Shown here in pieces: positions 21,890-33,939 of a stretch of 64,000 nt of DNA. The notes under the pieces are model-generated. The model searched no databases. It had not been told where the DNA came from and was given only the letters and a program-made list of their open reading frames with translations. Both the position numbers and the translations under genes were made by a program. The DNA is from Toxonevra muliebris (Eukaryota; Arthropoda; Insecta; Diptera; Pallopteridae), in assembly GCA_963691655.1 (NCBI GenBank), contig OY829326.1:73277235-73341234 (forward strand), written 5' to 3'. Each line of letters begins with the position of its first letter. Position 1 is the first letter of the stretch.

Positions 21890-23580
21890 AGAGCCTTATT
21901 TAAAAGCAATTTCCGGAGTCACGAGACTGGCATCCCTAGTTTTAACCTAAATTTGTGAACGATAACAAAGAAAAAAACACAACAAACACTTTCACTCTCA
22001 AACAAAAAAAATATATCAATTAAATTTTGTGTTTATAATAAATTAGCAAAAAAAAAAACAAATTCTGTTGACAGCAAAACCACAGTAACAATAACAACAA
22101 CCATAACAAAACAAAAAATGCAAACAAGAAACAAAATTCATTTAATTTAAAATGCACACACAAATTTTAGCGATTCTTTTCCTGGGTACAGAAAAAAATT
22201 CAAAGGAAAAAAATTAAAGCTGTGTATATGAGTCAATGTTAATAAAAAATTTCCAAATTTAAACAAAAGCAAAAGAAAAAAAAAATACATAGAATTTTTG
22301 CAATAAGCAACAGGAACAACAACAACAGCTCCGTCGAATACTTGATGTTGATAATGACATTTAAAAACTGTTTACAGAGTGTTTTATTATTGTATATTAT
22401 ATTATTTTTTTTTTTTGTTTATTCTCAGAAATAACGAAAAATTTTAAAATAAAACAGAAAAGAATTCTGCATTTTTACTCATATTTACTTTTATGTGAAT
22501 TATTTTATTTTTTTTAAATTATTTTTGGTTTGTTTGTTTTTGTTGCATTATTATACAATCGCTGAACAGCTCTGATTCAGTCACAAATGTTTGCAAAAAG
22601 TTATGCATGTGTGCGTTTGTGTGTGTCTGTCTGAGGCAATTGACCGTTTGTTAAATAAAAGTCCTGATGACATTCACCTCATTTTTTGTATGTAAATCTC
22701 TGCATACTACAGCATGCATGTGTGAGTGTGTGTGTGTGACGCAGTATTGCGCGGGGTGCGTTCATTGAGTGTTTTTAAATATTTACTCCCGTCATCGCAT
22801 TGTTGGGCTTATTGCACCACACACACACACACACACACACACATTGATACACATAAAAATGACGTTTTCGCTTTGCGTTTATTTTTGATCATGAAAGATG
22901 ATAAAAAACAACAACTACAACAACAATGAATTTTATTTCAAAACATTTCGAAATTAAACTTGAAAATGCACATTTCATTTCAATTTGTTGTTGTTATTTT
23001 ATCTTTTGTTGTTATTATTATTGTTATTGTTGTTGTTGATTTTTTTCAATGTGAACGATAAAACTTGAACTTTAATTTAAAAATACACACACAGACAGAT
23101 TCACATACAGGCACACACACACACACACCGATGTACTCCCAGTTACAAATTGCAAGATACATTTCTACTTCAGAGTGCATTCACTTTTTTCATTTATTGC
23201 TTCGTTCTTCTGGTAAATGTTGTTATTGTTCTTATCGCTTGTTCTTCCTTGTTGTTGTTCTTCTTCTTCTTTTAATTCTTCTCTTCTGCGATATTCATGG
23301 CAAGGAAATGTTTTTACTTTTGATTCTTCTGGATTCTTTTTTCTTTCGCTTTTTTTTTCTTATTTATATTATTTATATATGTAAGTGAAAAAGTTCTGCT
23401 TTTTTCGCGCATATTTTTAAGGTTATTGATATTTTTTCTTCTCTCGTTTTTTCTGTGCACGTGCCGTAAATGACGTACAGCCTGCCGCTGCAATAGATTT
23501 ATCTGCAAGCAAATTGTTGTAATATTTTGTAATTTTTGGTTGACAATTTTATTCATGTTGAGCATTTTCTTCACTCGGTA
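21890..23580. other. Microsatellite-rich gene-free stretch
   Basis: It holds GT repeats (22612-22630, 22713-22738), a CA run (22818-22843), CAACAA/GTTGTT tracts (22907-22925, 22985-23040) and a second CA run (23082-23128). The apparent open frames are made of these repeats (Val/Leu or Thr/His strings). Confidence 0.5.
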
Positions 23581-23594
23581 AAAGAATGGAACTT

Positions 23595-24660
23595 CTTTGG
23601 TTGAGGAGTTTCATTTTTAGCTGAAAAATTTAGAATTTGAATTGATGGGTTCAGCTTTAGCTAAAAACCTCTGTCATGAGCAGACAAATTCTATCTTTGG
23701 TTCCTCATTCAGTTTACGCTTTAACCGTGGAGTTTAATTTTAAGATCTCTGTTTAGTTGTGGAATTTGGAGTTTAATTTGTACTCGACAGCATTTATTTT
23801 CAGCCAAAGAATTTTATCTTTGGCCCCGAAATTTCATCATTTCCCTAGCAGTTTGATCCTAATTTAGCAAAGTAATCCTATCCTTAGCCGCGGAGTTTTA
23901 TTTTTAGCTAAAGATTTCCAATTTCAGCCATAGAATTTTATTTTGAATCGAACTGTTTCATATTTTGCCAAGGAGCTTCTTTTTTAAACGAGGAGTTTCA
24001 TTTTTACTGGAGGAAACTCATTTTGACCTGAAGAATTTTTATTTTTGGCTGAAGAGTTTTATTTTGAGCTGACGAAATTCTTTTTTAGCAAACGAAGTTA
24101 TTTTTTAATCAAGAATTTAATTTTTAGTTGAATAGTTTCACCTTTAACCGAGAAGTTTCATTCAAATTTTGTAGGAAAATTCTGTCCTTAGTCGTAGAGT
24201 TTAATTTTTATCCGTAAAATTGAAAATTTGGCTTGAAAATTCATCTTTAGCCGTAGAGTTTATGATTTATAGTTAGTGGCTAAGCTCCATATTTTCATTT
24301 TTATCCATAGAAATTCATATTTAGCTAAGGAAATTCATCTTAGTTAAGCAGATTCATCGTTAACCAAGAAGATTTAATGATCAAATTTATTTATTTTATT
24401 TTCGGTCGAACGTTTAAATTTTAAGCCATCGAATTTAATTTTTGACGAGGTATTTCATCTTTAGGATCGAGGAAATTAAGTTGTAGCCGAAAAAATTTAA
24501 TTTAGTGGTAATTTTTGGCGATATTACCATTTTTGTTCCTATAGTTTAATTTTCAGAAAAGGATTTCATTTTTTGTCAAGTAGCTTAATTCATTTTTAAC
24601 AAAGTTCCGCTTCTAGTCGTGGAGTTTGATCTTTTGCTGAGAAGTTTGAGCCATATTTAG
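23595..24660. repeat. Degenerate minisatellite with 20-bp period, array 2
   Basis: Consecutive 20-mers such as GAGTTTCATTTTTAGCTGAA, AAATTTAGAATTTGAATTGA, TGGGTTCAGCTTTAGCTAAA and AACCTCTGTCATGAGCAGAC hold a 20-bp phase, with local slips further on. Consensus GAGTTTCATTTTTAGCYGAA is the same motif and orientation as array 1 at 20640-21560. About 1 kb in total. Not coding. Confidence 0.7.
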
Positions 24661-24689
24661 CAGAGCAAAATAACTCTTTATAAGCCTCT

Positions 24690-25085
24690 TAACCTTGCCT
24701 TTTTGGTATGTGGCGGTACAACATGAACAACGACAAAAGATGAAAAATTATTGGAAAGAAATTTCTCAAGATCTATGGTCTACTTTGTGTGAACGGGATG
24801 TATCGAAAAATAAGGAATCATCATATGTATGTACGTTGACTCAGTGGCTTCTTTGGCTAGGTCATGTTGAGCGAAGATAAGAAATTCCTATGAAGTTATT
24901 CAATTCGAAACTAGGCTGTCGAATGTACAGAAAGGAATCATCTAATTTCCACTGAAAAGACAAAGGAGTCTGATTGGACAAGGCTTTAGGAACAAGCGAC
25001 AATGTCTGCCTAATAAAAGAAGCTGGCGCAGCTTTTTGTAGGCAACCAAGACCGATCATTGGCTGTCTTGCCAGCTTATTTATTA
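24690..25085 (+). pseudogene. Non-LTR reverse transcriptase C-terminal relic (RTE/CR1-like)
   Basis: In one plus frame, KIIGKKFLKIYGLLCVNGMY and RKIRNHHMYV (about 24739-24840) match the family's post-RT segment (KIYG.LCVNGMYRKR.NHELYV). After a frameshift, WLLWLGHVERR, a stop, and EIPMKLFNSKLG follow (about 24847-24920), the typical W.GHV.R...IP...F...LGGRR tail. The end, through 25085, vaguely fits the final W...A.DR..WR..V..A segment in mixed frames. RT catalytic motifs are upstream of the preserved part and absent. The call rests on remembered family pattern; clade assignment is uncertain. Confidence 0.6.
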
Positions 25086-25089
25086 CGCA

Positions 25090-27195
25090 GATTCCATTTT
25101 TTCCGAAAAGTTTCCAATATTTTCACTACTCGAGTGAGACTAAAATCAGTAGTGAAGAACTGAAATCTTGCTTTGGCTATTACAATGATTTACTTGCGAA
25201 TATAAAATTTTTCTTGACCCATGTAAATTATTATCATAGAGACATTTTCATTGCAATAAATTTCACCATTTTCCTTTTTTTTTATATTATTTTGAAATAT
25301 TAAAATTTTTTTTTCAAAGTCATTGATTTAGCAAAATACCAACGACCTCCTACATCAACAACATCAACTCTCAAGTCCTCCGCCTTCTTTCACACACAAA
25401 CACACACACACAAGCACACCGAGACAATTCTCTTTCATTGAGTTGAAATTGAGAGAAATTTGCACGATCACGATCATCGTCGTCGTCATAGCAATCATTA
25501 ACAATAACAACATAAAACCAACAACAATAACATACGTAGTTAAAAGAAAATGAAAAATGCATTTAGTTGTTGCTATTGTTGTTGTTGTGGCTGTTGTTGC
25601 TGTATTTTGCAACCAACGATCAACTTGACAACAAAAAGCCAATAAACTTACAAAAACGCAACGATGTGAATGGCACAGAGGCACACTCAACCCGATTTTG
25701 TTTGTTTTTGTTTTGTGTTGTATGTGTGTGTGTGTTTTTTTTCATTTATGTGTGCGAACACACAAATCAAGTCAACAAGCAAGAAGAAGAAGAAGTAGCA
25801 GCAACAGCAACAGCAATTTACCTCGTCCTTGCTGCAACAACAATGAGAAAACAGCACGACGAACTAACAAACGATCATCGCCATCACTGCCACCGCTATA
25901 GTCATAGCTGCAGTTGCTTGAATGCATGCATCTTCCATAGTGAGTAGTTGGTAGATAAGCTTTTTGTTCGGAAACTAAGCGAATACAAAAAGCAACAACA
26001 ATAAAAAAACAAACTTACTTGCTGCTTGCTGCATTCGTGTTGTCGTTAACGTAACTTCGTGTTGTCGACTTCAATGACGACGACAACGACGAAGTTGAAG
26101 TTATATGTTTATGCCTACGTATAACAGCAGCAACGATAAAAATTTTGTTGTTGTTGTTGTTGCTGCTGCCGGTTGGGTTAGTTACCCCATGCTTGATGGC
26201 AATGAACCAGAGAACCATTGACCAGCTAAGCTCATAGCGAAAAAAATATAAATAAGTAAGTAATGATGATAAACAACAATAACAACAACAGTAACAACTA
26301 CGACGACAGCAACCACAACTATGAACACAACACCGATGATTCGTATACAGGATTCACTTGGCTTTGGGCTTGCTTGACTCTGTATATGCAGCAACATGAG
26401 TGCGTCGTTCAAGTTGCAAGAAAATATCTGCAAAGAAAAAAAGTAAATATCTGTTGAATAGGTATAGCAAGAGTAAACCTGAAAGAGAGAGAGAGAGAGA
26501 AAAAAAAAAGAGACAAGGGCTGATATTTATTGTATTTTCTCGCTCTTGGTTGTCGTGCTCTCTTACTCTCTAACTCACTCTCTTTTTTTTTTTTTTTTTA
26601 GTGCACATTTTAAGCGCAAAGTGCAATGATCGCTTGTGAGATCCAATCGCTTCAAGTATAAAATATTTATAAAAAATTATGATGACGTTTAATTTCGTCG
26701 TTCTTTTCTTTATTTAACTCTGCGTAATATTGTGATATAAATAAATTTTCAAGAATTTATATTTATTATTTGTCATCCAAAATCTTTCAACAAGTCTGAG
26801 AATTTTTGATTTACATAAATATGAATACAAAATTATTGTGTTTAAGATTTCATCACTTGAATCTAACATCGTCTTGCTATACTTTTCATTAGTGTTTTTA
26901 TATCGTTCACTGACTTGCCACAGTCTTCCAAATCAATTTAAGATGATCCTTTTCCAGGCAGTTTTCAAGTATCCTCTATTACGGCTTTCTTAAAAGTTCC
27001 AGTTCCGAACACCAGAAAAAAGATTGATCTACTTCTTTGATTGTTGTTATACAGCTGTGTTATTTTTTGTATAAGTTGATGGGACCGAAGGTGGGTCAAT
27101 CACTGCTCTGAGACTGCAGTTTTCTTCAAATTGCTAAAATGTGATGCTGGTCTTCTGAGCATTCTTGGCGAAATTCCCAACACTCTAGTATTAGT
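25090..27195. other. Microsatellite-rich gene-free stretch, possible regulatory DNA
   Basis: CA runs (25390-25412), TTGTTGTTG (25564-25600), GAAGAAGAAGAAG and CAGCAACAGCAAC (25780-25815), GTTGTTGTT (26140-26163), AACAACAACAG (26276-26290), an (AG)n run (26486-26501) followed by poly-A, and CTCTC/poly-T (26570-26600). The repeated CACGATCACGATCATCGTCG at 25463 resembles the GATC-rich motifs at 36-37 kb. No exon is supported; the Ser/Asn-rich frames follow the repeats. Confidence 0.45.
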
Positions 27196-27209
27196 ATTAT
27201 TATTAGTTT

Positions 27210-28160
27210 ACGGGATGTGCACTGCGACCTGAAGATCTATTGTGTCCCGCCTAGGACTTATAGCAACTCTATTAGTCCTATCTCTGTTAACAATTTTAGT
27301 ATAAGGCGATTTCAACGTTTCATCTGGTATTAGATAGTCACCCAGATGTTTCATGTTTCTTCCTATTTTGCATGAGTTGAGGGCACTACCCTAAAATATG
27401 TCTTGAAGTTTCTAGATGTCCCTCGCAAAACCTGCAAAGGTCGTTAGACAGTATTCTCATTGTTGTTAGGTGGTAGTTTAACTTACTGCCTTAGACCAGA
27501 TTGAGTGACCCAGTATAATTCCGTTTGCTTTTCTTCTTCCTCCCTGATAATCGCAAAGAGGGATAATTTTCCAATCCCGCAGAATGGTTCTGGACCGATA
27601 AAAAAGGTTTCCGCTTCTCTTTTTGCTAGCTCGTCTGCTATTTCATCACCTTTTATTCCTGTGTGACCCGGAGCCCAGAGAATCCAGACTCGGCTTAATG
27701 ATCCAAGCGTATTTAGTTTATCAAGACATTCCCACACCAGTTTGTTGGAGTTCACCTGGTGTGATTCTAATGCCTTGATAGCCACTTAACTGTCGGTCAG
27801 GATCGCAATGTGCTGGTTCTGGTAGTTTCGCTTGAGATTGAAGTAAGCACATCTATCAATGGCGTATATTTCCACCCGATAGATGTTAGCGTACCTATCC
27901 ATGGACTCAGAGTATTTTATCCTCGGTTCATAAATCCCTACTCATATACCTTCATTAGTAAGTAATCCGTCTTTATACCAGGTTATAATTTGTTGTTATA
28001 TCTTATAGGAACACTCTAGTATGCTCCGGTGGAAGATTCAATATTAAGCTTCTGACCAATGCTCTTTGAAATAAAATCTTCATTCCAGTGGGTATTTTGC
28101 CCAGTGTTTTTTAACCCAAAATATATGCAATTGAGACCTATGCAAACATAAATCTTCATA
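27210..28160 (-). pseudogene. RNase H-bearing non-LTR relic (minus)
   Basis: The minus frame reads TWYKDGLLTNEG, a stop, then VGIYEPRIKYSESMDRY and VEIYAIDRCAYFN with the Glu, then IAILTDS followed by TAA at 27786-27788, then VAIKALESHQVN. It continues ILWAPGHTGIKGDEIADELA (about 27680) and GPEPFCGIGKLS, ending with the stop at 27483. The order is that of RNase H type I; two nonsense codons lie inside. Beyond the stop (27480-27210), other frames hold RNMKHLGDYLIPDETL and RDRTNRVAISPRRDTI, a plausible C-terminal tail. This copy differs in sequence from the 5710/13783/31293 family and lacks their TAACC tail, so it is probably a different element. Boundaries are uncertain. Confidence 0.7.
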
Positions 28161-28179
28161 AGGGTTTAAAAGGAGTAGT

Positions 28180-28400
28180 TACCGTAATGTTTGCTGACAG
28201 CCACGTGACTCTCTTGGCACTCTCATCATTCCCTTTGGAACTTGTGAAAGAGTTCCGTTTTGTTGGACACCTAGCCACTGTGGAATTGTTCGTAATAAGG
28301 CCACCGATGAAATTTAGGCCATTTCACGAAGCGATATCGGCTCAGAAGGGGAATTTTGGAAAAGTCCGTTTTTCGGCTAACGAAGTAAAATTCTCTTCTA
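28180..28400 (+). pseudogene. RNase H fragment of a non-LTR element (plus), frameshifted
   Basis: On the plus strand MFADSHVTLLALSS (28187-28228) matches the FTDSQAA.KAL segment. After a +/-1 shift, ERVPFCWTPSHCGIVRNKAT and DEI (28240-28315) match the C.WVPGH.GI.GNE.ADE segment; a stop follows, then AISRSDIGSEGEFW resembles A.RGS...GPEPF. It lies head to head with the preceding minus-strand relic about 20-100 bp away. They are therefore two separate insertions or a rearranged one. Confidence 0.55.
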
Positions 28401-28449
28401 CAAAATATGCTCTACCCTTCGTTAGATTAATAGAACAAATTTTATTCTA

Positions 28450-31280
28450 AACTGAGGACTATCACAAAAAAATGTTTTAGATCGCAGTGCCTGCCACTTT
28501 GGTTTCCGCACAGCCTTTAATTATCTGATCCCGAACTGTACTCGGTTCATTCTAAGGAACAAGCAATCAAATCAATCAATCAGTTAAAATAGTTAGGGCA
28601 AGGCCTTTTGAATAACTTTCAAAATTATGCACTCGTAAGTGCTGGATCATCGGAGTGGGCTCTCGCAACGTATGGTTCAGGAAAATCATTTCTTTCCGCT
28701 GTATGCAATTGAACTTCTTGAAGATGACATTTCCCTTTGCTGTTTGTTGTCTAATTTTTTAATGAACAGGTGAAAATTCTACTGTGCCAGTCCTATTTAT
28801 TATATCGGCGATGTCGACAATTGAGAATTGATTAGCCTTTAGCTCTCTGTGACGATTCGTTTGTGCCGCTAGAGCATTACCCTTCGCCAGTATTTTTGCT
28901 AAGCGGAGGAAGTGCCAAAACGGTTTCGAGTGTTGGATCCATTCGCATACCACGTGTCTTGTTCTGATAAGTCATTAACCAATTCCGCTTCAGCTTAAGA
29001 GCATTCAGGTCAATTCTCCAGCATATTCAGTTTCGGGACCACTTCTCTTTGCTCATTCACGGATCAGGAAAAAACGTATCTAGGAACTTACTGGTATTTC
29101 TGGGTCCAGAACATTGAAAGATTCAGACTGACGAGCATAAGTCGTTTAAATTTTTGTCTAGTTTCAAGATATTCTCATTGACTGCCATTGCAGCCATAGA
29201 CTTCAGTATGCGTAAATAAGAATAAGAATATCCAAGTATATATTTTTGTAGGATTTTCAGCCTGATACTTCAGGGCTATAGATAACATCTTGACCCATCT
29301 CAGTGATTATCTTTTGATTTCTGATTTCATCTGGGAAATGAATCCGAAAGTCTTTAACTTTTCTCCACTACTGGCAATTAACTTCTGCATGTTGTATTCA
29401 AACACGGATAAACTTGACTTAAACTCTGATTAAGTGTAAGAAAATCCCTAAGAAATCAATAGACAACCTTAGACAAACTAAAAAGAATATTATACTAGAA
29501 AATTTTCAATTAATCGCTGATTGTTTCAGACATTTTAAGTTTCCGTTATACAAAAGTTGACTGACTCACAAATTGTGAGGTTTTTTCTGTACTAAAATCA
29601 ACGCATATTTTTTTTTTTTTTGATTTTATTTGCAAAACCAAGTAAGAAAAACAACAATATCTTTGTTTATCAATAATTTTCTCAAGACAAAACAAAAACA
29701 ATTCAACCTAAATTGTTGTTTCCATATATACGAACGTCGTTTCTTCAACATTCTAACTGATGTCTTTCATTAATAACTTATAACTGAGAGAGTAGTAACA
29801 AGAATCAAGTAGTGATCAGAGTTGGCAATTATTTAAGTTTTATAAAAACATTCACGTTAAACCGCACATAAAAAGTTTATTTATAAGCGTTTTCTTTTTT
29901 TCGTAGAAACTTCAATTAATAACTAACACCAAATGAAAAAAAAATAAGCTTAACTAAATATATAAAAAACACATACATCTGTTGTCTGTCCACCTGTCAA
30001 AAATCATATGACATAAGAGTGTAACCTTTATGCCTCTTCTTCTTTTACTTAAATTTTATTTACTTGTTGCTTTCTTATATAAGAACAACAAAACTAAAAC
30101 GTAAAAAAAGTAAAAAGCCATTAAGGCAAAGTAGGGAATAAAGAAAAAAAAGAGGAAAAAAATCAAAAGTTGTAAACAAATATGAGTAGAAAAGAAAACG
30201 AAAACCAAGCAGTCGCAGCACTACACGTCAGTCAGTCAGTTAAGTCATTTCGGTTGTATATTATTTCGATAAATCCCCACCAGTCCAGAGGGAATTTACT
30301 TGCGTTTACTTAGAACCAAGAGAATGGCGACGGTATGTGCGGTAAGACGCGGTTGTCCCAAATAAACAAAATTCCAAAAGTTTTTCATTTTTTTTTTTTT
30401 TTACCATTTGCTGCCATCTTCTTTTTTTTTGTTTAGTATCCGGTAACCACACATATTCAAAAATATTAGAATTCTGTGTAATATTCCTTTCCTTTCTTTT
30501 GTTATATTTTGTTTTTCTTTTTATTAAGCTTTTTCCAACTTAAAACATTTATATTTCTTCCAGAAATGTAACGCATTTGTGTCTGACTGCGCAAAAAGTT
30601 CCTTGACCAGTATTATCTCTTCATGACTTATGATTTTTAAGCTGATTTTTCGCATTTGTCATTGCAAGTTTCGCAAGTAATAATTTTCGAGAAGCAACTG
30701 TGCTTTTCTTTATGTACGTATGTGCTTATACTTAGAGAAAGCTTAGAATGAATATGAGAACTTTATTTATTCCTGGAATACTCTATGATGCCATCAGCGA
30801 ATCATTTACCACACTCATTACACTGTGCTTGAAATTGGTACTCAAAAATAGAGACAAACGGGGCACCTAGGCAATGACTTTTGTATTGCTATACTGAGTT
30901 CAGATCCATCGGCCCTTTGGCTGCATTGAATCTAGTTTAGGAGAAATTCGTCTTTGAATTTTGTTAATTTCAGTTAGGTTCGTAGGTCTTATAGGTCCAA
31001 AACCGTTGTGAATATCAAATTACTGTCTTCGGCAAAGTTGTAGTTTCATTACGACCAATAATTTTGCTGAACACACTAATACAAAAAAATTGCATTCAAA
31101 TAGTGATTTCAACTAAAATGTCGAGAAAACCCCAAAGTTTTTTGAATTTGAATTAAAATTGTGGGAAAAAAACATTTTTGTTCATTTAAAAAAATCGACG
31201 AAAAAGTGGAGTGTTACATGTTCCAAATTATATTTCTACCGTAAAAAACCGCAACAGTAATTTTCTTGTTTTTTAAACAG
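28450..31280. other. Gene-free stretch, poorly resolved relic sequence then AT-rich DNA
   Basis: 28450-29400 is less AT-rich and coding-like in places (for example a 64-codon minus frame at 28759-28953), but no domain is recognised. It may be further retroelement debris adjoining 27.2-28.4 kb. From 29400 the sequence is AT-rich, with T-runs (29611-29622, 30388-30402) and no recognised element. Confidence 0.4.
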
Positions 31281-31324
31281 TTCATGTCAGAAGGTTAGGT
31301 TAGGTTTGGAAGGCGTGTGCGAAT

Positions 31325-32213
31325 GTATATATACATATATATATACATGGGACATTCTTTGTCAATGGGAGACCCCCTCCCTGTCCAAAATTGGTTAAGG
31401 TATTTTAGGGCATGTTTAGGCTCAAATGAAAGCTTTTTTGATTTTGCATGATGGCGGACCAATATGGCGGATGCAAGTCTACCACCTCACCTTAAAATAA
31501 TAGTTGTATCAAACGTACATTTACCCAAGTCTTTATAAAAAAAACAGATAAAGCCTTTTTTCATATATTTTTGTTCGCTGAATATGAATCTAATATGATT
31601 ATGAATCTAACCTCAAAAAGGTCCAAAAAGGCTATTTTTCGGGTCTTACGCTTACCAAGGTCATCATAAAACGACGAGAAAAGCTTATTTTTGTGTAGTT
31701 TCAGCTGATAAACATGAATCTAATATTATTTTCCACGGAAAATGTTACATGTCGTCCCACACGTCAAAAAATGAAAAATCCCAAAAACTTTTTTTCGTGT
31801 CTCATGTGTTCCAAATCACCAGAAAACTTCCCAAAAAAACTTATTCTTCATTATTAATTTTTTTTTTCACTCTAATAAAGCACCGCAAAGAAAACAGAAA
31901 CTTACTAAGTTCAGGTCGTTGTTTCTGGGTAATGCTAAAAGTATGTTACAGCCAAGCTTTATCTGTTTTTTTATAAAGACTTGGGTAAACGTACGCTTGA
32001 TAAAACTATTATTTTAAGGTGAGGTGGTAGACTTGCAACCGCCATATTGGTCCGCCATCTTGCAAAATCAAAAAAGGCCTTGTTGCATTCGAAACTAAAG
32101 ATAATAAGCTTTCATTTGAGCCCAAACATGCCCTAAAATACCTTAACCAATTTTGGACTGGGAGGGGGTCTCCCATTGACTGAGAATGTCCCATGTATAT
32201 AGATATATATATA
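31325..32213. mobile_element. Long fold-back element nested in the retrotransposon
   Basis: The arms (about 31340-31557 and 31956-32200) are reverse complements with few differences. Outermost is CATGGGACATTCT, then TCAATGGGAGACCCCCTCCC, TCCAAAATTGGTTAAGGTAT, TGGCGGACCAATATGGCGG and CTTTATAAAAAAA.CAGATAAAGC. The right arm has about 40 bp extra (near 32075-32115). A roughly 400-bp spacer separates them. It sits in a TATATA stretch, so the target duplication (TA or longer) is ambiguous. The low divergence of the arms suggests recent insertion or ongoing gene conversion. No coding frame. Confidence 0.8.
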
Positions 32214-32332
32214 AACCCGCACTTCCACTCGGAGACTTAATTGTCCATTGTGATTGCCCTCATTTAATTGCCCGGATGAGGCACGTCTCTAACCACGGTT
32301 TCCGTCAGCAGCCCAGGTGATGTTCTTATTTT

Positions 32333-33317
32333 TCATTTGGTTCTCCGGATGAAGGTAAGAAGATCCGATAGTTCCACCTTCGTTATCTCTGTTAGACTAT
32401 TGAAAAATCGCGACCCCAAACATTGGAGTCTGCTCATCTGCAGCCTTGGACATTGACATAGAAAGTGAAGAATCGATTCTGTCTCTTCTTTATCATGACA
32501 ACTTCTGCACAGTCCACTCGTTGGAATGCGCCACCGTTGAAGCATTGATGGAATAGCACAATGTCCAGTTATGACTCCTGTGAGCAAACGTACTGCAGAT
32601 TTGTTGTGCCCTAAGAGGACATTTGTCCTCTTCCTATCTAACCTTGGCCACAAGGCCCGTGAAACTATACAGTCATCTAGGTTAGTCCAAGCGTCATTTA
32701 ACACCGCTATGGTGTACTCGTCTATTTTCCTAAATAGTTCACACATCGGAGATTGTATAGAGGTATCCGCCTCGTTAATGTCCATTTCAGAGCCCCTTCT
32801 GGCCATTTCATTTGTTATTTCGTTCCCTTCAATGTTGCTATGTCCAGGAACCCAGCAGAGAGTGACCTTGTGGTGCTCAATGGCCATCAGTGAAGCACAA
32901 CATTTCTTTACAATCTCTGATTTAACTATTTTGGATTCTATTGCCTTCATTGCAGCCTGACTGTCAGTAAAGATAGTGATATTCGAAATCTGAATCGTAC
33001 TGTCTTGTAGAAGTCGAGCTGCTTTCTTAAAAGCAAAAATCTGTGACTGAAATGTCAAGAGCTCCTCTTAGTCTAAGAGCTCCTTTTGCGGTACAGCCTT
33101 GGACAAACACCAGTAGCGGTAAGAGATGAAATATCATATTCAGACCTTCCTGAGGTGCACTACTTACAGTCCCTGAGATCCCTAGGCTTACAAGTCTCTG
33201 TATCCCCATCTTTTCCCAAAGGTCCTTTTACAGGTATAGTATGCAGTCAGTCCCTTCTTCGTTTTCCCTTCGATATTTCTTCTCCAATTAAGTTTCGAAT
33301 CCAGAATGGTACCGAGA
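32333..33317 (-). pseudogene. Non-LTR ORF2 relic: linker, deleted RNase H, CCHC-like tail
   Basis: The minus frame from about 33200 reads LGISGTVSSAPQEGLNMIFH and AKGALRLRGALD, the pre-RNase H linker. A deletion near 33050-33075, with GAGCTCTT repeated at the junction, removes the FYTDGS segment and shifts the frame. The open frame 32333-33058 resumes at TFQSQIFAFKKA (the Glu of the usual VFQAEIFAI is Gln), then ITIFTDSQAAMKA, LCWVPGHSNIEGNEITNEMA (the usual AD is TN) and the tail TGHCAIPSMLQRW plus CRSCHDKEETESILHFLCQCP. RNase H therefore lacks its first Asp and has two altered catalytic positions, although 241 codons remain open. Confidence 0.8.
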
Positions 33318-33719
33318 TTCATGTCAGAAAGTTTCAATTAAATTCCTATCGATTTTTGCTATGTTGAACCTGATTCGGCAAATGTAGTTCTTCAGTTTTA
33401 TTTTTCCTTCTTTCATTTCTCAAATTTATCATTCCTTCATATTTCATTTTCGTTTCTTCTTTTCAGACCATCAAAATGCCCATTTCAACCTTAAAATTCT
33501 ACCAGACTTACGAGTAAATTTAAGTAGATCCTGTGGTATTAAAGAACACAGTTGATTGTCTCTAATCATGAGCATCACCTGATTCGAAAAAAAACAAGTA
33601 ACATTTTTCAGATTTTTTTTCTCCATAGGAAGTGCGAAAGTCAATCACTTTCAAATGACTAGCAAAATCGAAGTGACCATCGTATAGAGTCCTACCCCCA
33701 GCTGACAGTATCTTCTACT

Positions 33720-33915
33720 AAATGATAACAGAAAACCTAGAAACATTATCTAGCCACTCAAAGCCTTTCATCTTTATAACCATGTTTTTTTCTAACGAAA
33801 TTAAAGGCTGGCAGACCCACGATGGGTTTCGAATCAGAGAAATGGCAGATGAATGTACGAAATTTAATTGTACGTCATTCCTGAGTGGCCCGAAATTCAT
33901 ATTCCTTGGGAACTA
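33720..33915 (+). pseudogene. Possible RNase H C-terminal fragment (plus)
   Basis: A 71-codon plus frame contains WQTHDGFRIREMADECTKFN and LSGPKFIFLGN, which resemble the WVPGH.G..GNE.ADECAK.G and LSGPE.FIGI end of the retrotransposon RNase H domain. The two conserved His/Asp positions (THDG, MADE) fit. The upstream catalytic segments are not seen. A weak match judged by pattern only. Confidence 0.4.
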
Positions 33916-33939
33916 TTCCTTCTACCAATACTATTAAGT

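Larger units (their letters stand above)
31293..33317 (-). mobile_element. 5'-truncated non-LTR retrotransposon interrupted by a fold-back element
   Basis: The target duplication TTCATGTCAGAA is exact at 31281-31292 and 33318-33329. The 3' end reads AAACCTAACCTAACC on the minus strand (plus GGTTAGGTTAGGTTT at 31293-31307), the same tail as at 5710. The 3' untranslated part is split by the nested inverted-repeat element at about 31325-32213, so the retroelement itself is about 1.1 kb. Same family and orientation as 5710-6948 and 13783-14943. Confidence 0.85.

Noticed and set aside
23065..23388. 107-codon plus frame
   Set aside because: Made of CA-repeat (Thr/His) and T-rich (Leu/Phe) sequence; no domain, no splice context.
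25567..25947. 126-codon plus frame and antisense partner frames
   Set aside because: Follows trinucleotide and CA microsatellites; open in several frames because of repeats.
32571..32960. 129-codon plus frame
   Set aside because: Antisense of the RNase H frame at 32333-33058.
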